DNA of 38,143 nt from CAYUPI01 sp964446585 (GTDB taxonomy: Bacteria; Verrucomicrobiota; Verrucomicrobiia; Limisphaerales; UBA8199): NCBI GenBank assembly GCA_964446585.1, contig CAYUPI010000054.1:1-38143 (forward strand), in the 5' to 3' direction. Made by a program: the position numbers and the translations under genes. Below, one piece after another: positions 7,241 to 16,116 of this stretch; position 1 is the first letter of the stretch, and the number at the start of each line of letters is the position of its first letter. The notes under the pieces are model-generated. The model did no database searches. It was not told the DNA's origin and worked only from the letters and a program-made list of their open reading frames with translations.

Positions 7241-9838
7241 ATGAACACCCGGGCCCAGAGCACGTTTCCTCACTGGCGGCGGGCCGCCAGCCTGACATTG
7301 GCCGTCGTAACTCTTGGACTGCTCGGGCTCGCGGCGGAAAAGGCACCGATTGCCACCCAAAAGGCCGCCGGGAAAAAGGCGGCTGCTGAGAATGAACCGA
7401 TCCTGGCCTCTCCGCTTGGCAAGTGCTGGCAACTCACGGATCATGCGCTGCATTGGGACTTTCCGGTCATGGCGATGGACGCGACTGGCGCGGCGTGGGT
7501 CGCCTTCATCGAACACGACGGCAAGGCGGACGTGCTCAAGCTGGCGTGCAAGAGGGCGCACGGGCTGAAGATCGTGGAGAAGCTTTCGGAACCCGGCGTG
7601 GTTCATCAACCGGCCATTGCGTGCGGCGCCGATGGGGCCGTGTGGACTTTCTGGGGAGAGCTGGATGCGCGCAACATCGTCACGCTGCGCGCACGCCGCT
7701 TCGCCGGTGGCAAACTCGACGCGCCACTCACCCTCGCCGCCTCGGAAGGCAGTGATACGTTTTCGGACGCGGGCACAGACCACTCAGGGCGGGTCTGGGT
7801 CGCGTGGCAGTCGCTCCGGCGCGGGCAAGGCGACATCTTCGCGCGCTGGCTCGACCCTAAGGCGGGAACATGGTCGAAGGAGATCGCCGTCAGCAAAGCC
7901 GAGGGCGGCAATTGGGAGCCGCGGCTGGCATTCGATGGCCGGGATGGCGCCTGGGTGGTGTTCGATTCTTCGCGCGGCGGAGAGTTTAATCTGTATCTCG
8001 CGCACGTCGGCCTGGATGGCCGCGTCAATGAACTTCCGCTAACGAGTTCGCCCGAATACGAGGCACGGGCGAGCCTCGCCGCCACCAAAGACGGCCAGGG
8101 ATTCTGGATTGCCGCCGAACGCGGGCGCCGCCAATGGGGCCGAGAATCGCGCGGTCACGACGGCCAGAACGGCTTGAACGGACAGAAACGCATTCTTCTC
8201 GGCCGCTTTGACATTGCCACCGGCAAATTCACGGAAGTGCCCGTGCCCGGCGACGGCAAGCCCGCGCCGCGTAGCGCGCTGGAAGTAAATCTTCCGTTGC
8301 TGGCCACCGATGAGGCTGACAATCCGTGGATTGCGTACCGATTCTTCTCGCATGATCGCTGGCGTATTGCCGTGACGAGGTACGACGCGGCCGCGAATTC
8401 GTGGGCGCAGCCGATGGAGGTGCCGGACAGTTCGTTCGGCCAGGATCGCCATTGCACGCTCACCCGCAGCGGCCAACAGATGTTGCTCTGCTGGGCCAGC
8501 GACAAGCGTGTGACCAAAGCTGCTCGTGTCGCCGGCGTTTACCTCGCGCAGTTAAAGCCTAAGTTTGCAGCTTATCAAGAACCGGCGCTGAAGGTTACTA
8601 TGCTGCCCGAGCCGGAGCCGTACCTGCAGTCGCCGACGCCCGACCGCCCGCGTGACCAACATCATACCTGGGATGTGGGCGGGAAAAAATACACGCTCGT
8701 CTTCGGTGACCTGCACCGGCACACGGACTTCTCCAACTGCCGCTGCGGCCAGGACGGCTGCGTGCTCGAACATTTCCGCTACGCCTATGACATGGCCGAG
8801 CTGGATTTCATGGGCACGTCGGACCACACGGATATCGTCAAAAAGTACGATCCCTACGAATGGTGGCAGACCCAGCGGATGGTGGACGTCTTTTACGCGC
8901 CGGGAAAGTTCACCTCGCTCTACGCTTACGAGCGCGAGCAGAAATTTCCGTGGGGCCACAGAAATGTCGTCTTCGCGCAGCGCGGCGCGCCGATTGTGTA
9001 CATCAAACGCTCGCTCTACGAAGCCTCCCCGTGGAACACGCTTTATCACGTGCAGACCGGTGCGGACGAAATTACGCCGATGGAATTGTGGGACCTGCTC
9101 GGCAAATACGGCCGCCCGGTGGCGTTGATCAGCCACACGGGCGCGACAGGCATGGGCACCGACTGGGACAGATACGAGAGGATTGACGGCGCGGTCGAAA
9201 ACACCGTGGAGATTTTCCAGGGAGCTCGCGTCAGTTATGAGGGTCTGGGCGCGCCGCAGCCAACCGTTGGCCTGCGTGTAGGCCAGAAATACACTGCGGA
9301 CACGGCGTCCAAAGCGGTGATCCCGGCGCCACCGGCGGCGATTGAAAATTTTGGAACGGAACGAAGCAACGGCGTCTATCAACATGCGCTCACTCGCGGC
9401 CACAAGCTCGGCGTATTCGCCAGCTCCGACCACGTTTCGCAGCACACGTCCTTCGGCGGGGTCTATGTCGAGCAATTCACACGCGAGGGAATCATCGAGG
9501 GCTTCAGGGCGCGGCGCAGCATCGCGGCCACGACCAAAATCTTCGTGGAGTTCAGTTGCAACCGCCAGCCGATGGGCTCGGTGTTTCAGGCGAGCGGGAA
9601 GCCGGAGCTGAAATTTTCTGTCAACGGCACAGCGTCGCTCAAGCGCGTCACGTTGGTGCGCAATGAAAGGAATTACCAGGTCTGGGAGCCGAGACAAAGC
9701 GAGTTCGCGAACGTGTTCACTGACACCTCTCCAATGCCCGGCGAGAATCGCTATTACCTGCGCATCGAGCAGAGCGACGGCAACATGGCCTGGTCCTCAC
9801 CCGTGTGGGTGACGGTCAACGCCGCCGCCGAACCTTGA
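7241..9838 (+). CDS. Exported beta-propeller plus PHP-type metallohydrolase (DUF3604)
   Basis: An 865-residue protein. The ATG at 7241 is followed by a signal segment (WRRAASLTLAVVTLGLLGLA); an in-frame TTG at 7160 only adds a non-signal leader. Residues about 70-440 hold repeated blades of the type D..G..WVAW/WVVF, so a beta-propeller is likely. Residues about 485-850 are a DUF3604/PHP-like domain with metal-ligand motifs D490-L-H-R-H-T495, S-D528-H529-T, S-H632-T-G and S-S-D730-H731. DUF3604 proteins are common in environmental bacteria and their substrate is poorly defined. A phosphoesterase or other metal-dependent hydrolase activity is inferred from the PHP fold. Confidence 0.85.
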   Translation: MNTRAQSTFPHWRRAASLTLAVVTLGLLGLAAEKAPIATQKAAGKKAAAENEPILASPLGKCWQLTDHALHWDFPVMAMDATGAAWVAFIEHDGKADVLKLACKRAHGLKIVEKLSEPGVVHQPAIACGADGAVWTFWGELDARNIVTLRARRFAGGKLDAPLTLAASEGSDTFSDAGTDHSGRVWVAWQSLRRGQGDIFARWLDPKAGTWSKEIAVSKAEGGNWEPRLAFDGRDGAWVVFDSSRGGEFNLYLAHVGLDGRVNELPLTSSPEYEARASLAATKDGQGFWIAAERGRRQWGRESRGHDGQNGLNGQKRILLGRFDIATGKFTEVPVPGDGKPAPRSALEVNLPLLATDEADNPWIAYRFFSHDRWRIAVTRYDAAANSWAQPMEVPDSSFGQDRHCTLTRSGQQMLLCWASDKRVTKAARVAGVYLAQLKPKFAAYQEPALKVTMLPEPEPYLQSPTPDRPRDQHHTWDVGGKKYTLVFGDLHRHTDFSNCRCGQDGCVLEHFRYAYDMAELDFMGTSDHTDIVKKYDPYEWWQTQRMVDVFYAPGKFTSLYAYEREQKFPWGHRNVVFAQRGAPIVYIKRSLYEASPWNTLYHVQTGADEITPMELWDLLGKYGRPVALISHTGATGMGTDWDRYERIDGAVENTVEIFQGARVSYEGLGAPQPTVGLRVGQKYTADTASKAVIPAPPAAIENFGTERSNGVYQHALTRGHKLGVFASSDHVSQHTSFGGVYVEQFTREGIIEGFRARRSIAATTKIFVEFSCNRQPMGSVFQASGKPELKFSVNGTASLKRVTLVRNERNYQVWEPRQSEFANVFTDTSPMPGENRYYLRIEQSDGNMAWSSPVWVTVNAAAEP

Positions 9839-9968
9839 CTGGATTGCGATGAGGTTGCGAGTGCATGGAACGCGGCCTGGTATTGTGGCATTCGCCTTCG
9901 CTGAGGCATTTGGGGCTGGCACGCCGACTGTGGTTGCGCGTCCCCGCTTGATTTGATAACTTGTTCGC

Positions 9969-10535
9969 ATGCTGGTCGAAGCACAACATCGCTTCAACGT
10001 CGCCGATTACTATCGCATGGCGGAAACTGGCGTGCTTAAACCAGGTTCCCGGGTCGAACTCCTTGACGGGAAGATCATAGATATGTCGCCCATCGGACCA
10101 TTCCACGGAGGCTCAGTCAAACGGCTGAATCGTCTGTTTAACAAATTGGCCCGCGGACGCTGGCTGGTTTCGGCCCAGGATCCAGTGCGCCTGGACGATC
10201 ACTCCGAGCCTCAGCCGGACCTCATGTTGCTTAAGCCCGTCGGCGATGACTACACCAGCCGGCACCCTGTGCCTGATGATGTCTTTCTGCTAATCGAGGT
10301 CGCCGACACGACGCTGGGTCTTGATCGCGAGCAAAAACTTCCACTGTATGGCCGCGCCGGAATTGTGGAGGTGTGGATCGTGAATTTGGTCGAAAGAACA
10401 ATCGAAATTTATCGAGGACCGCACTTCTCTGGATACGGCTCCCAGCGCATTTTGCGCGCCGGCGAACAGGCATCACCGCTGGCATTTCCTGATGTAATGG
10501 TTGAGGTTGCGGAACTGCTGAAATTGGCAAAGTAA
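9969..10535 (+). CDS. Uma2 family (DUF820) PD-(D/E)XK nuclease-fold protein
   Basis: A 188-residue cytosolic protein of the Uma2/DUF820 family, which has a restriction-endonuclease-like fold. The core is visible: P-D84 in QPDLML, E110 in LLIEVAD and K123 in EQKLPLYGRAGIVEVWIVN. The biological role of the family is unsettled; copies are often numerous and solitary. It stands alone, with no methylase or transposase beside it. Only about 30% identical by eye to the second Uma2 protein at 16117. Confidence 0.88.
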   Translation: MLVEAQHRFNVADYYRMAETGVLKPGSRVELLDGKIIDMSPIGPFHGGSVKRLNRLFNKLARGRWLVSAQDPVRLDDHSEPQPDLMLLKPVGDDYTSRHPVPDDVFLLIEVADTTLGLDREQKLPLYGRAGIVEVWIVNLVERTIEIYRGPHFSGYGSQRILRAGEQASPLAFPDVMVEVAELLKLAK

Positions 10536-10612
10536 CACGTGCACCGCCTGATGGGTGCGTCCTGGCTGGGGTTATAAGTGCCTGTGAGGCCTTCCGATGC
10601 TAGAATGATTCG

Positions 10613-12775
10613 ATGGACGCGGCTTGCTCGCCGAAACCTCGGAATGTCTCCAGTTTGCAGGTGAACGGAATTCGATTTTGTGCCAAACCCGCATGGAGTT
10701 TCGCTGCACTCCTTCTTGTAGCCTCCGCAGCACAGGCTCAACACCTCGGCGTCACGTGCGGGTGGAGTTACGGCAACGACTTGACGGGACCTTACACAGG
10801 CACGGCCAACAAACCGCTTTTCAATCCCATTTCGGGTAGTCCAAACCTCACGTGGGACGATTGGGCGGAGGAACTGGCAGCCGGCGGCGTGGATTTCGTC
10901 TGTCCGAACCTGCGCGGGTCATGGCCGAACACAGGCCAGAATCCGACGAACATCGCGCCGTTGCTTTCAGCGCTCTCAAACCGTGGGCTGACCAACCGCA
11001 TCAAGCTCGCGATCTTCGATGACAACGCGGCCTCCTGGACCGCTCAATGGAACCAGGCCAATGGCCGCGGCTTTGGTTACGCCCAGCCATTCGATATCAG
11101 CCAGCAGACCAATTGGCTCTTTCTGTGGGATTACAATTACAAACTATTTTACCAATCGGTGCCCGACGCGAATCGGTTCAAGATTAACGGCAGGCCGGTG
11201 ATCATCATTTGGTCGGGCAACACTTATTTCGTCGGAAACATGCAGGGCAACGCTTCTCAGGCATTGTTGTATGTGCGTCAACAGTGCCAGAACACTTTTG
11301 GATTCAACCCGTTTATCATTCTGTCGGACGATTTTTTGTCCAACGACACCACTTGCAACAGCACGAATGTGGCGGATGGAGTCCACAATTGGTTCGCCCA
11401 AGGATCGAGCGGTTGGTCGCAGACGACCCTTAATGGTGTCAAGATCGGCGTTTGTTGTCCGCAGTTTCAAACTCCGGCATTCGGTCCGGGCTGGATCGAT
11501 CCGCAGCACGGACAAACGCTCGCCAACGGCCTCATAAACACGCGCGGGAGCGGGGCATTGCTCACGCTGGTCGAGGGGTTTACCGATTGGGAGGAGAGCG
11601 CCGCGTTGTTCCGGGTCAACAATCTCGACACGGATGGAACGACTCTCAACTACAGCCAGACCTATTATGATTATCCGAACCAGCGACTCAACTTGCTCCG
11701 CCTATACGGCAATCACGCCAATCCGTGCGAACTGAAGCTCGAGGCAGAAGCTTGCGACAATTTTGGCGGAGCCAACGGAGGCAATGGCCAGGTCAACTTC
11801 TACCGCAACGGCAATATTGCCATCCAGACGACCGGCGACGCCGGTGGCGGCTACAATGTGGGGTGGATCAACTCGAGCGAATGGCTCGAATGGGAGCAGG
11901 TGCCCATCCAGGGGAGCAAAGTCCATCTGATCGCACGGGTGGCCAGTCCCAATAACGGTTCAATGATTCACTTTGTGATCGACGGCACGAATTATCCGTC
12001 GCTGCTGGTGCCGAACACGGGTGATTGGCAGGTCTATACCAACCTCGAGTCGGGCGCCTCCTACACATTCGCCAAAGACAGCACGCACGCAGTGAGGCTG
12101 GTCTGTGACACCGGCGGCTTCAACATCAACTACTGGCAATATCACGACGACCTGCCAATCGGAGACATGATCACTCTGCGCTCGGCAGCGAACGATCTTT
12201 TCGTCAGCGCGACGAATGCGACCTCACCGTTGATCGCCAATCAGCCTGTGGCTGGTCTCAGTGAGCAGTTTCAGTTGGTGGACCAGAGCAGCTCTTTTGG
12301 GTGGGGTTGCGTCGCCTTGAAGTCAGTGGCGCTCAACCTGTTTGTTAGGGCCAGTCCGACGGGCAGTTCGCCGCTGTTGGCAAACGCGAGCACCGCAGGA
12401 GTTTCGCAGTCGTTCCAGTGGTCGGACAATGGGGATGGCACTATTTCGCTGCGAGCGCTGGTGAACAACATGGATGTCACCGCCGAGAACGCCGGCGCCT
12501 TGCCGCTCATCAATAACCGCATCAATACCGGGCCATGGGAGACCTTCACCGTTGCGACTGTGCCGGCGAGGCTCAGCGCCAGCCTGAGTGGCTCGACCTT
12601 GACGCTCTCCTGGGCCACGAACTACCAGGGCTGGATCTTGCAGAGCAATCGAACTGGTGTGGGAACGATCGGCGCGTGGGGCAATGTGCCCGGCTCGCAA
12701 ACCAACACCCAAGCGAGTTTCCCCGTCAATGACCCGGCCACACCGGCAGCATTTTTCCGATTACGCCATCCCTGA
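10613..12775 (+). CDS. Secreted glycosidase-like protein with CBM6-like and fascin-like modules
   Basis: A 720-residue exported protein. A signal segment ends ...LLLVASAAQAQ at about residue 43; the n-region is long and a GTG at 10661 is an alternative start. Residues about 45-370 resemble the DUF5010-type glycoside-hydrolase-like domain (GWSYGNDLTGPYTG, then a TIM-barrel-like WDYNYKLFYQ...INGRPVIIIW). Residues about 375-515 look like a CBM6 carbohydrate-binding module (LEAEACDNFGG...GYNVGWINSSEWLEW). Residues about 520-650 contain beta-trefoil, fascin-like repeats (ITLRSAANDLFVSA, VALKSVALNLFVRA, ISLRALVNNMDVTA). The last 65 residues end with FFRLRHP. A polysaccharide target in the medium is likely; the linkage is unknown. 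Confidence 0.72.
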   Translation: MDAACSPKPRNVSSLQVNGIRFCAKPAWSFAALLLVASAAQAQHLGVTCGWSYGNDLTGPYTGTANKPLFNPISGSPNLTWDDWAEELAAGGVDFVCPNLRGSWPNTGQNPTNIAPLLSALSNRGLTNRIKLAIFDDNAASWTAQWNQANGRGFGYAQPFDISQQTNWLFLWDYNYKLFYQSVPDANRFKINGRPVIIIWSGNTYFVGNMQGNASQALLYVRQQCQNTFGFNPFIILSDDFLSNDTTCNSTNVADGVHNWFAQGSSGWSQTTLNGVKIGVCCPQFQTPAFGPGWIDPQHGQTLANGLINTRGSGALLTLVEGFTDWEESAALFRVNNLDTDGTTLNYSQTYYDYPNQRLNLLRLYGNHANPCELKLEAEACDNFGGANGGNGQVNFYRNGNIAIQTTGDAGGGYNVGWINSSEWLEWEQVPIQGSKVHLIARVASPNNGSMIHFVIDGTNYPSLLVPNTGDWQVYTNLESGASYTFAKDSTHAVRLVCDTGGFNINYWQYHDDLPIGDMITLRSAANDLFVSATNATSPLIANQPVAGLSEQFQLVDQSSSFGWGCVALKSVALNLFVRASPTGSSPLLANASTAGVSQSFQWSDNGDGTISLRALVNNMDVTAENAGALPLINNRINTGPWETFTVATVPARLSASLSGSTLTLSWATNYQGWILQSNRTGVGTIGAWGNVPGSQTNTQASFPVNDPATPAAFFRLRHP

Positions 12776-12860
12776 CCTAAATATCTCAAATTTTGCATTT
12801 CGAACTCCTGGCTCCCTCTCGCCGCGCTCAGCGCTTGTCTCAGCGGGGCGGGGCGGGTTT

Positions 12861-12897
12861 CGAAATTCGGAATTCGGATTTTGGCTGATTCGTCATT
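12861..12897 (-). repeat. TTTTGGATTTCGG-type short-word repeat at the trmL 3' end
   Basis: The plus strand reads CGAAATTCGGAATTCGGATT then TTGG, and ends with ATTCGTCATT (12888-12897). That last 10-mer occurs in reverse complement (AATGACGAAT) at 29661-29670, just after recA, and at 23614-23623. The trmL stop codon (12893-12895) lies inside it. The same word family is found at 21251, 23857, 25634 and 37901. Confidence 0.6.
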
Positions 12898-13357
12898 TTC
12901 CCCCAGCGAATCCCTGCTGCCTTAACGCCTCGAACAGCACCAAAGCGACACAATTGGATAAATTCAGTGAGCGCGCCTCGGGATTTAACATGGGGATGCG
13001 CAACCAATGGTCCTGGTTTTCTTCCAGCAGCTTTTTCGGCAAGCCGGCAGTCTCGCGCCCGAAGACCAGATAATCCTCCGCACTGAACCGCGCCTCCGAG
13101 TAAAGCCGCGATCCGCCGGATTCGATCAACCAGAGCTTCGCACTGTTCGGCAAGCAGCTGGCAAAGGAACCCCAACTTTCCCAGCAGTGCCATTCTACAT
13201 GCTGCCAGTAATCCATACCCGCGCGCTTGAGTCGGGCATCATCCATCCGGAAGCCGAGCGGTTCGATCAGGTGCAACCTCGAGCGCGTCGCCGCACACAG
13301 CCGCGCGACGTTGCCAGTGTTGGGCGGAATCTCCGGTTCAACCAGGACAATCTGCAT
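12893..13357 (-). CDS. trmL: tRNA (cytidine/uridine-34-2'-O)-methyltransferase
   Basis: A 154-residue SPOUT-class (SpoU) methyltransferase that 2'-O-methylates the wobble base of leucine tRNAs, using SAM. It starts MQIVLVEPEIPPNTGNVARL, the family signature. It continues with LVFGRETAGLP and the C-terminal knot sequence RIPMLNPEARSLNLSNCVAL. Length matches TrmL. It is the last gene of the minus-strand string hemL-ruvX-truA-trmL. A GTGATG-type repeat touches its start codon (13358-13392), and no Shine-Dalgarno is visible. Confidence 0.93.
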   Translation of the reverse strand: MQIVLVEPEIPPNTGNVARLCAATRSRLHLIEPLGFRMDDARLKRAGMDYWQHVEWHCWESWGSFASCLPNSAKLWLIESGGSRLYSEARFSAEDYLVFGRETAGLPKKLLEENQDHWLRIPMLNPEARSLNLSNCVALVLFEALRQQGFAGGK

Positions 13358-13392
13358 GAGTGAAACGTGGAACGTGATGTGTGATGTGTGAC
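13358..13392 (+). repeat. GTGATG-type repeat, copy 1 (between truA and trmL)
   Basis: The plus strand reads GTGAAACGTGGAACGTGATG followed by TGTGATGTGTGACC. A related copy in opposite orientation lies at 14273-14302, so the two flank truA as inverted repeats. It directly abuts the trmL start codon. Confidence 0.7.
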
Positions 13393-13418
13393 CTTAATTG
13401 GGAGCCCAGATATTGGCA

Positions 13419-14192
13419 TCAGGCGCGGGGTGACTTTTTTCGATAATATACTTTCCACAAGACGAGGCCATGAGCAGGCGCGGTCATCCCAGCGCCGCGC
13501 CGATCCTTGCGCGCCAGCATCTGGTTGATCTCGTCGGAGGAGAATTTACCCTGGCCGATCTGCACCAGCGTGCCGACAATGCCTCGGCACATTCGATATA
13601 AGAACCCGTCGCCTTCGATAATGAAGGTCAGCAAGCGTCCACTTCTTTTGATTTCGCACCGGGTAAGGGAGCGGACCGTCGATCCTTTTGCATAACCCTG
13701 GTTCGAGGAGAAGGAGCAAAAGTCGTGTTTTCCAAGAAAAGCTGGCGCAGCGGCGCGCATGGCGTGGAGGTCCAGTGGCCGCGGCACGTGCCAGGCAATG
13801 TGGCGAATCAACGGATTCATTGCCGAATCGTTCCAGACAGAATAGCGATATTGCTTGCCGGTGGCATCGAAACGAGCATGGAAATTTCTTCGCACGCGCG
13901 CGGCGGAGACAACCCGGATGTCCGCCGGCAGCCAGGCGTTCAGAGCCAGCAGCAATTTGGCCGGCGCCATCCTGCACTCCATGGGCCGCACTTCGAAGTG
14001 CGCGACCATGCCCAGGGCGTGCACGCCCGTATCAGTGCGGCTCGAACTGTGAAGCCGAGGACGGCCGGGGAAGAGTTTTGCCAGAGCAAGCTCGATCTTC
14101 TCCTGCACGCCGGTGCCGGTCTTCTGCAACTGCCAGCCTTCATAGCCTGTGCCGTCGTAGGCGATGGTTAGTTTGAACTTTAGCGGTTCCAT
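13419..14192 (-). CDS. truA: tRNA pseudouridine(38-40) synthase
   Basis: A 257-residue TruA that isomerises uridines 38-40 in the tRNA anticodon arm. The catalytic Asp is D54 in SSRTDTGVHALG. The N-terminal FKLTIAYDGTGYEGWQLQ and the later FLYRMCRGIVGTLVQIGQG blocks are diagnostic. Length is normal. It sits between ruvX and trmL on the same strand, with repeat copies of the GTGATG family on both sides. Confidence 0.97.
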   Translation of the reverse strand: MEPLKFKLTIAYDGTGYEGWQLQKTGTGVQEKIELALAKLFPGRPRLHSSSRTDTGVHALGMVAHFEVRPMECRMAPAKLLLALNAWLPADIRVVSAARVRRNFHARFDATGKQYRYSVWNDSAMNPLIRHIAWHVPRPLDLHAMRAAAPAFLGKHDFCSFSSNQGYAKGSTVRSLTRCEIKRSGRLLTFIIEGDGFLYRMCRGIVGTLVQIGQGKFSSDEINQMLARKDRRGAGMTAPAHGLVLWKVYYRKKSPRA

Positions 14193-14272
14193 TTCCTCGC
14201 ATCGTTCATCGATCGTGATTCGCGATTTTTGAGCGGCCGAAGGACAGCAGATAGGTGTCCGCGGTAATTGAG

Positions 14273-14302
14273 CTCACGCATCACGCATCACGTTTCACGC
14301 AC
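14273..14302 (-). repeat. GTGATG-type repeat, copy 2 (supplies the ruvX stop)
   Basis: The minus strand reads GTGCGTGAAACGTGATGCGT then GATGCGTGAG. The ruvX reading frame runs into it: its last codons (GTG CGT GAA ACG) and its TGA stop (14288-14290) are repeat sequence. It matches the copy at 13358-13392 in its core. Confidence 0.7.
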
Positions 14303-14704
14303 ACTGTCCAGATAACTTTGCAATAAAATCGCCGCCGCCATCTTGTCCACTTTCTGCTTTCGCTTGTCTCGGCGCACGTTGCCTGCAAGCAGAATGCGGT
14401 TCGCTTGTGCCGACGTCAGCCGCTCATCCCAGGTCTTAATCCGCAACGGGATTGCATTCTCCAAAGCCGCAACGAACTCCTGGACTCGAGTCGCCGCCGG
14501 GCCGTATGTCCCATCCATGTTACGCGGCATCCCGACCAGGATCAGTTCCACTGCCTTTTCCTGGACCAGGCGTTTGAGCCGGGCGACGACATCGGCGAAC
14601 GGCTCGGCTGGAATGAATTCAAGCGGCTGTGCGATCATCTTCAATTCGTCGCTCACCGCGATGCCGATGCGTTTGGTCCCAGGATCCAGTGACAAAATGC
14701 GCAT
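14288..14704 (-). CDS. ruvX: Holliday junction resolvase-like nuclease YqgF/RuvX
   Basis: A 138-residue RNase H-fold nuclease of the YqgF family, implicated in pre-16S rRNA processing. The first catalytic Asp is D7 in LSLDPGTKRIGIAVSD. The ILVGMPRNMDGTYGPAA and TWDERLTSAQANRIL blocks and a final D in KVDKMAAAILLQSYLD are present. It starts 17 bases after hemL. The last four residues (VRET) and the stop are encoded by a dispersed repeat, so the natural C-terminus appears to have been remodelled. Confidence 0.95.
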   Translation of the reverse strand: MRILSLDPGTKRIGIAVSDELKMIAQPLEFIPAEPFADVVARLKRLVQEKAVELILVGMPRNMDGTYGPAATRVQEFVAALENAIPLRIKTWDERLTSAQANRILLAGNVRRDKRKQKVDKMAAAILLQSYLDSVRET

Positions 14705-14721
14705 AAGCGACCCTGCCCGAC

Positions 14722-16014
14722 TTAATTGGAAAGTGTTTTCATCACTTCCGCCGCCGCCGCCACCGTTGCTTCGATGTCCTTTTGGCCGTGGGCCGTCGAG
14801 AGAAACCCGGCTTCGAACTGCGACGGTGCCAGATAAATCCCCTGCTCCAGCATCCCGTGGAAATATTTGGCGAATCGGGCGCGGTCGCTCTTCATCGCAT
14901 CCGCGAGGTTATGCACCGGGCCACTGGTAAAATACGCGCAGAACATCGAGCCGCAGCGGTTGAACTGGACGGGGATACCCGCCGCGGTCGCCGCCTCTTT
15001 CATCCCGGCTTCGAGCTGGGCGCCGAGTTGTTCGAGCCGGGCGTAGGCGTCGGTGGCGGCCAACTCGTCCAACGCCGCAATGCCGGCGGCCATCGCGACC
15101 GGGTTACCGCTCAACGTGCCAGCTTGATAAACCGGCCCGTCGGGCGCCAGGCAATCCATAATGTCCGCGCGGCCGCCGAACGCGCCCACGGGCAGGCCGC
15201 CTCCGATAACTTTGCCGAAGCAACTCAAGTCGGGGGTAATGCCGAACCGTTCCTGCGCCCCGCCTCTGGCAAGGCGGAATCCGGTCATGACTTCGTCGAA
15301 GATCAACAGCGATCCTTTGGCTGTGGCGATTTCGCGCAGAAACTCGAGGTAGCCGGGTTGTGGAAGGTACAGGCCGGCGTTGCCGGGCACCGGCTCGAGA
15401 ATGATCGCCGCGAGCTGATCTTTGTTGGCGGCAAAGGCCGCCTCTACGGTCTCATGATCATTGAAGGGCAAAACAATCGTATGCTGAGTGAAGGCCGTGG
15501 GCACGCCCGCGCTGTCCGGATTCCCAAACGTCAACGCTCCCGAACCCGCTTTGACCAGCAATGAGTCCGCATGTCCATGATAACACCCTTCGAACTTAAT
15601 GATCTTCTCGCGATGGGTGTAACCGCGCGCCAGGCGGATGGCAGACATCGTGGCCTCGGTTCCGGAGTTGCACATGCGAACCTTTTGAACACTGGGCACC
15701 AGCGAGCAGATGAGCCGGGCCATCGTGACTTCCAACGGATTCGGGATGCCGAAACTCGTGCCCTGTTCTGCCGCGGCCTGGACCGCTTTGATGATCTTGG
15801 GGTGCGCGTGCCCGAGAATCGCCGGGCCCCACGTGCCGACATAATCGACATACTCGTTCCCGTCCACGTCCCACACGTGGGCCCCTTTGGCTTTGTTTAC
15901 GAAGAAAGGTTGGCCGCCAACAGCGCGGAACGCCCGCACCGGAGAGTTCACGCCGCCCGGAATAAATTTTAACGACTCAGCAAAAAGTTGGTCGGACTTG
16001 GCACGCACGATCAC
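14722..16014 (-). CDS. hemL: Glutamate-1-semialdehyde 2,1-aminomutase
   Basis: A 430-residue PLP enzyme that converts glutamate-1-semialdehyde to 5-aminolevulinate, the C5 route to heme and other tetrapyrroles. The PLP lysine is K268 in FGKVIGGGLPVGAFGG. The N-terminal FIPGGVNSPVRAFRAVGG and the GCYHGHADSLLVKAGSG block are characteristic. The first codon is GTG at 16014 without a clear Shine-Dalgarno. It heads the minus-strand gene string with ruvX, truA and trmL and is divergent from a Uma2 gene. Full length, no anomaly. Confidence 0.97.
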   Translation of the reverse strand: MIVRAKSDQLFAESLKFIPGGVNSPVRAFRAVGGQPFFVNKAKGAHVWDVDGNEYVDYVGTWGPAILGHAHPKIIKAVQAAAEQGTSFGIPNPLEVTMARLICSLVPSVQKVRMCNSGTEATMSAIRLARGYTHREKIIKFEGCYHGHADSLLVKAGSGALTFGNPDSAGVPTAFTQHTIVLPFNDHETVEAAFAANKDQLAAIILEPVPGNAGLYLPQPGYLEFLREIATAKGSLLIFDEVMTGFRLARGGAQERFGITPDLSCFGKVIGGGLPVGAFGGRADIMDCLAPDGPVYQAGTLSGNPVAMAAGIAALDELAATDAYARLEQLGAQLEAGMKEAATAAGIPVQFNRCGSMFCAYFTSGPVHNLADAMKSDRARFAKYFHGMLEQGIYLAPSQFEAGFLSTAHGQKDIEATVAAAAEVMKTLSN

Positions 16015-16081
16015 GGGGGAAAGCTAGCCGCGACGTCTGCGAACGCACGACGAAATTTGACCTGCGACCAGACTCCGTCCG

Positions 16082-16110
16082 TTGACACAAGTTGGGGCTA
16101 AGGGTAGCCT
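16082..16110 (+). promoter_or_regulatory. Candidate sigma-70-like promoter for the second Uma2 gene
   Basis: A perfect TTGACA (16082-16087) is followed 17 bases later by TAGCCT (16105-16110), a weak -10. The ATG is only 6 bases further and has no Shine-Dalgarno, which would fit a leaderless message. The poor -10 makes this speculative. Confidence 0.2.
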
Positions 16111-16116
16111 GCAAGC

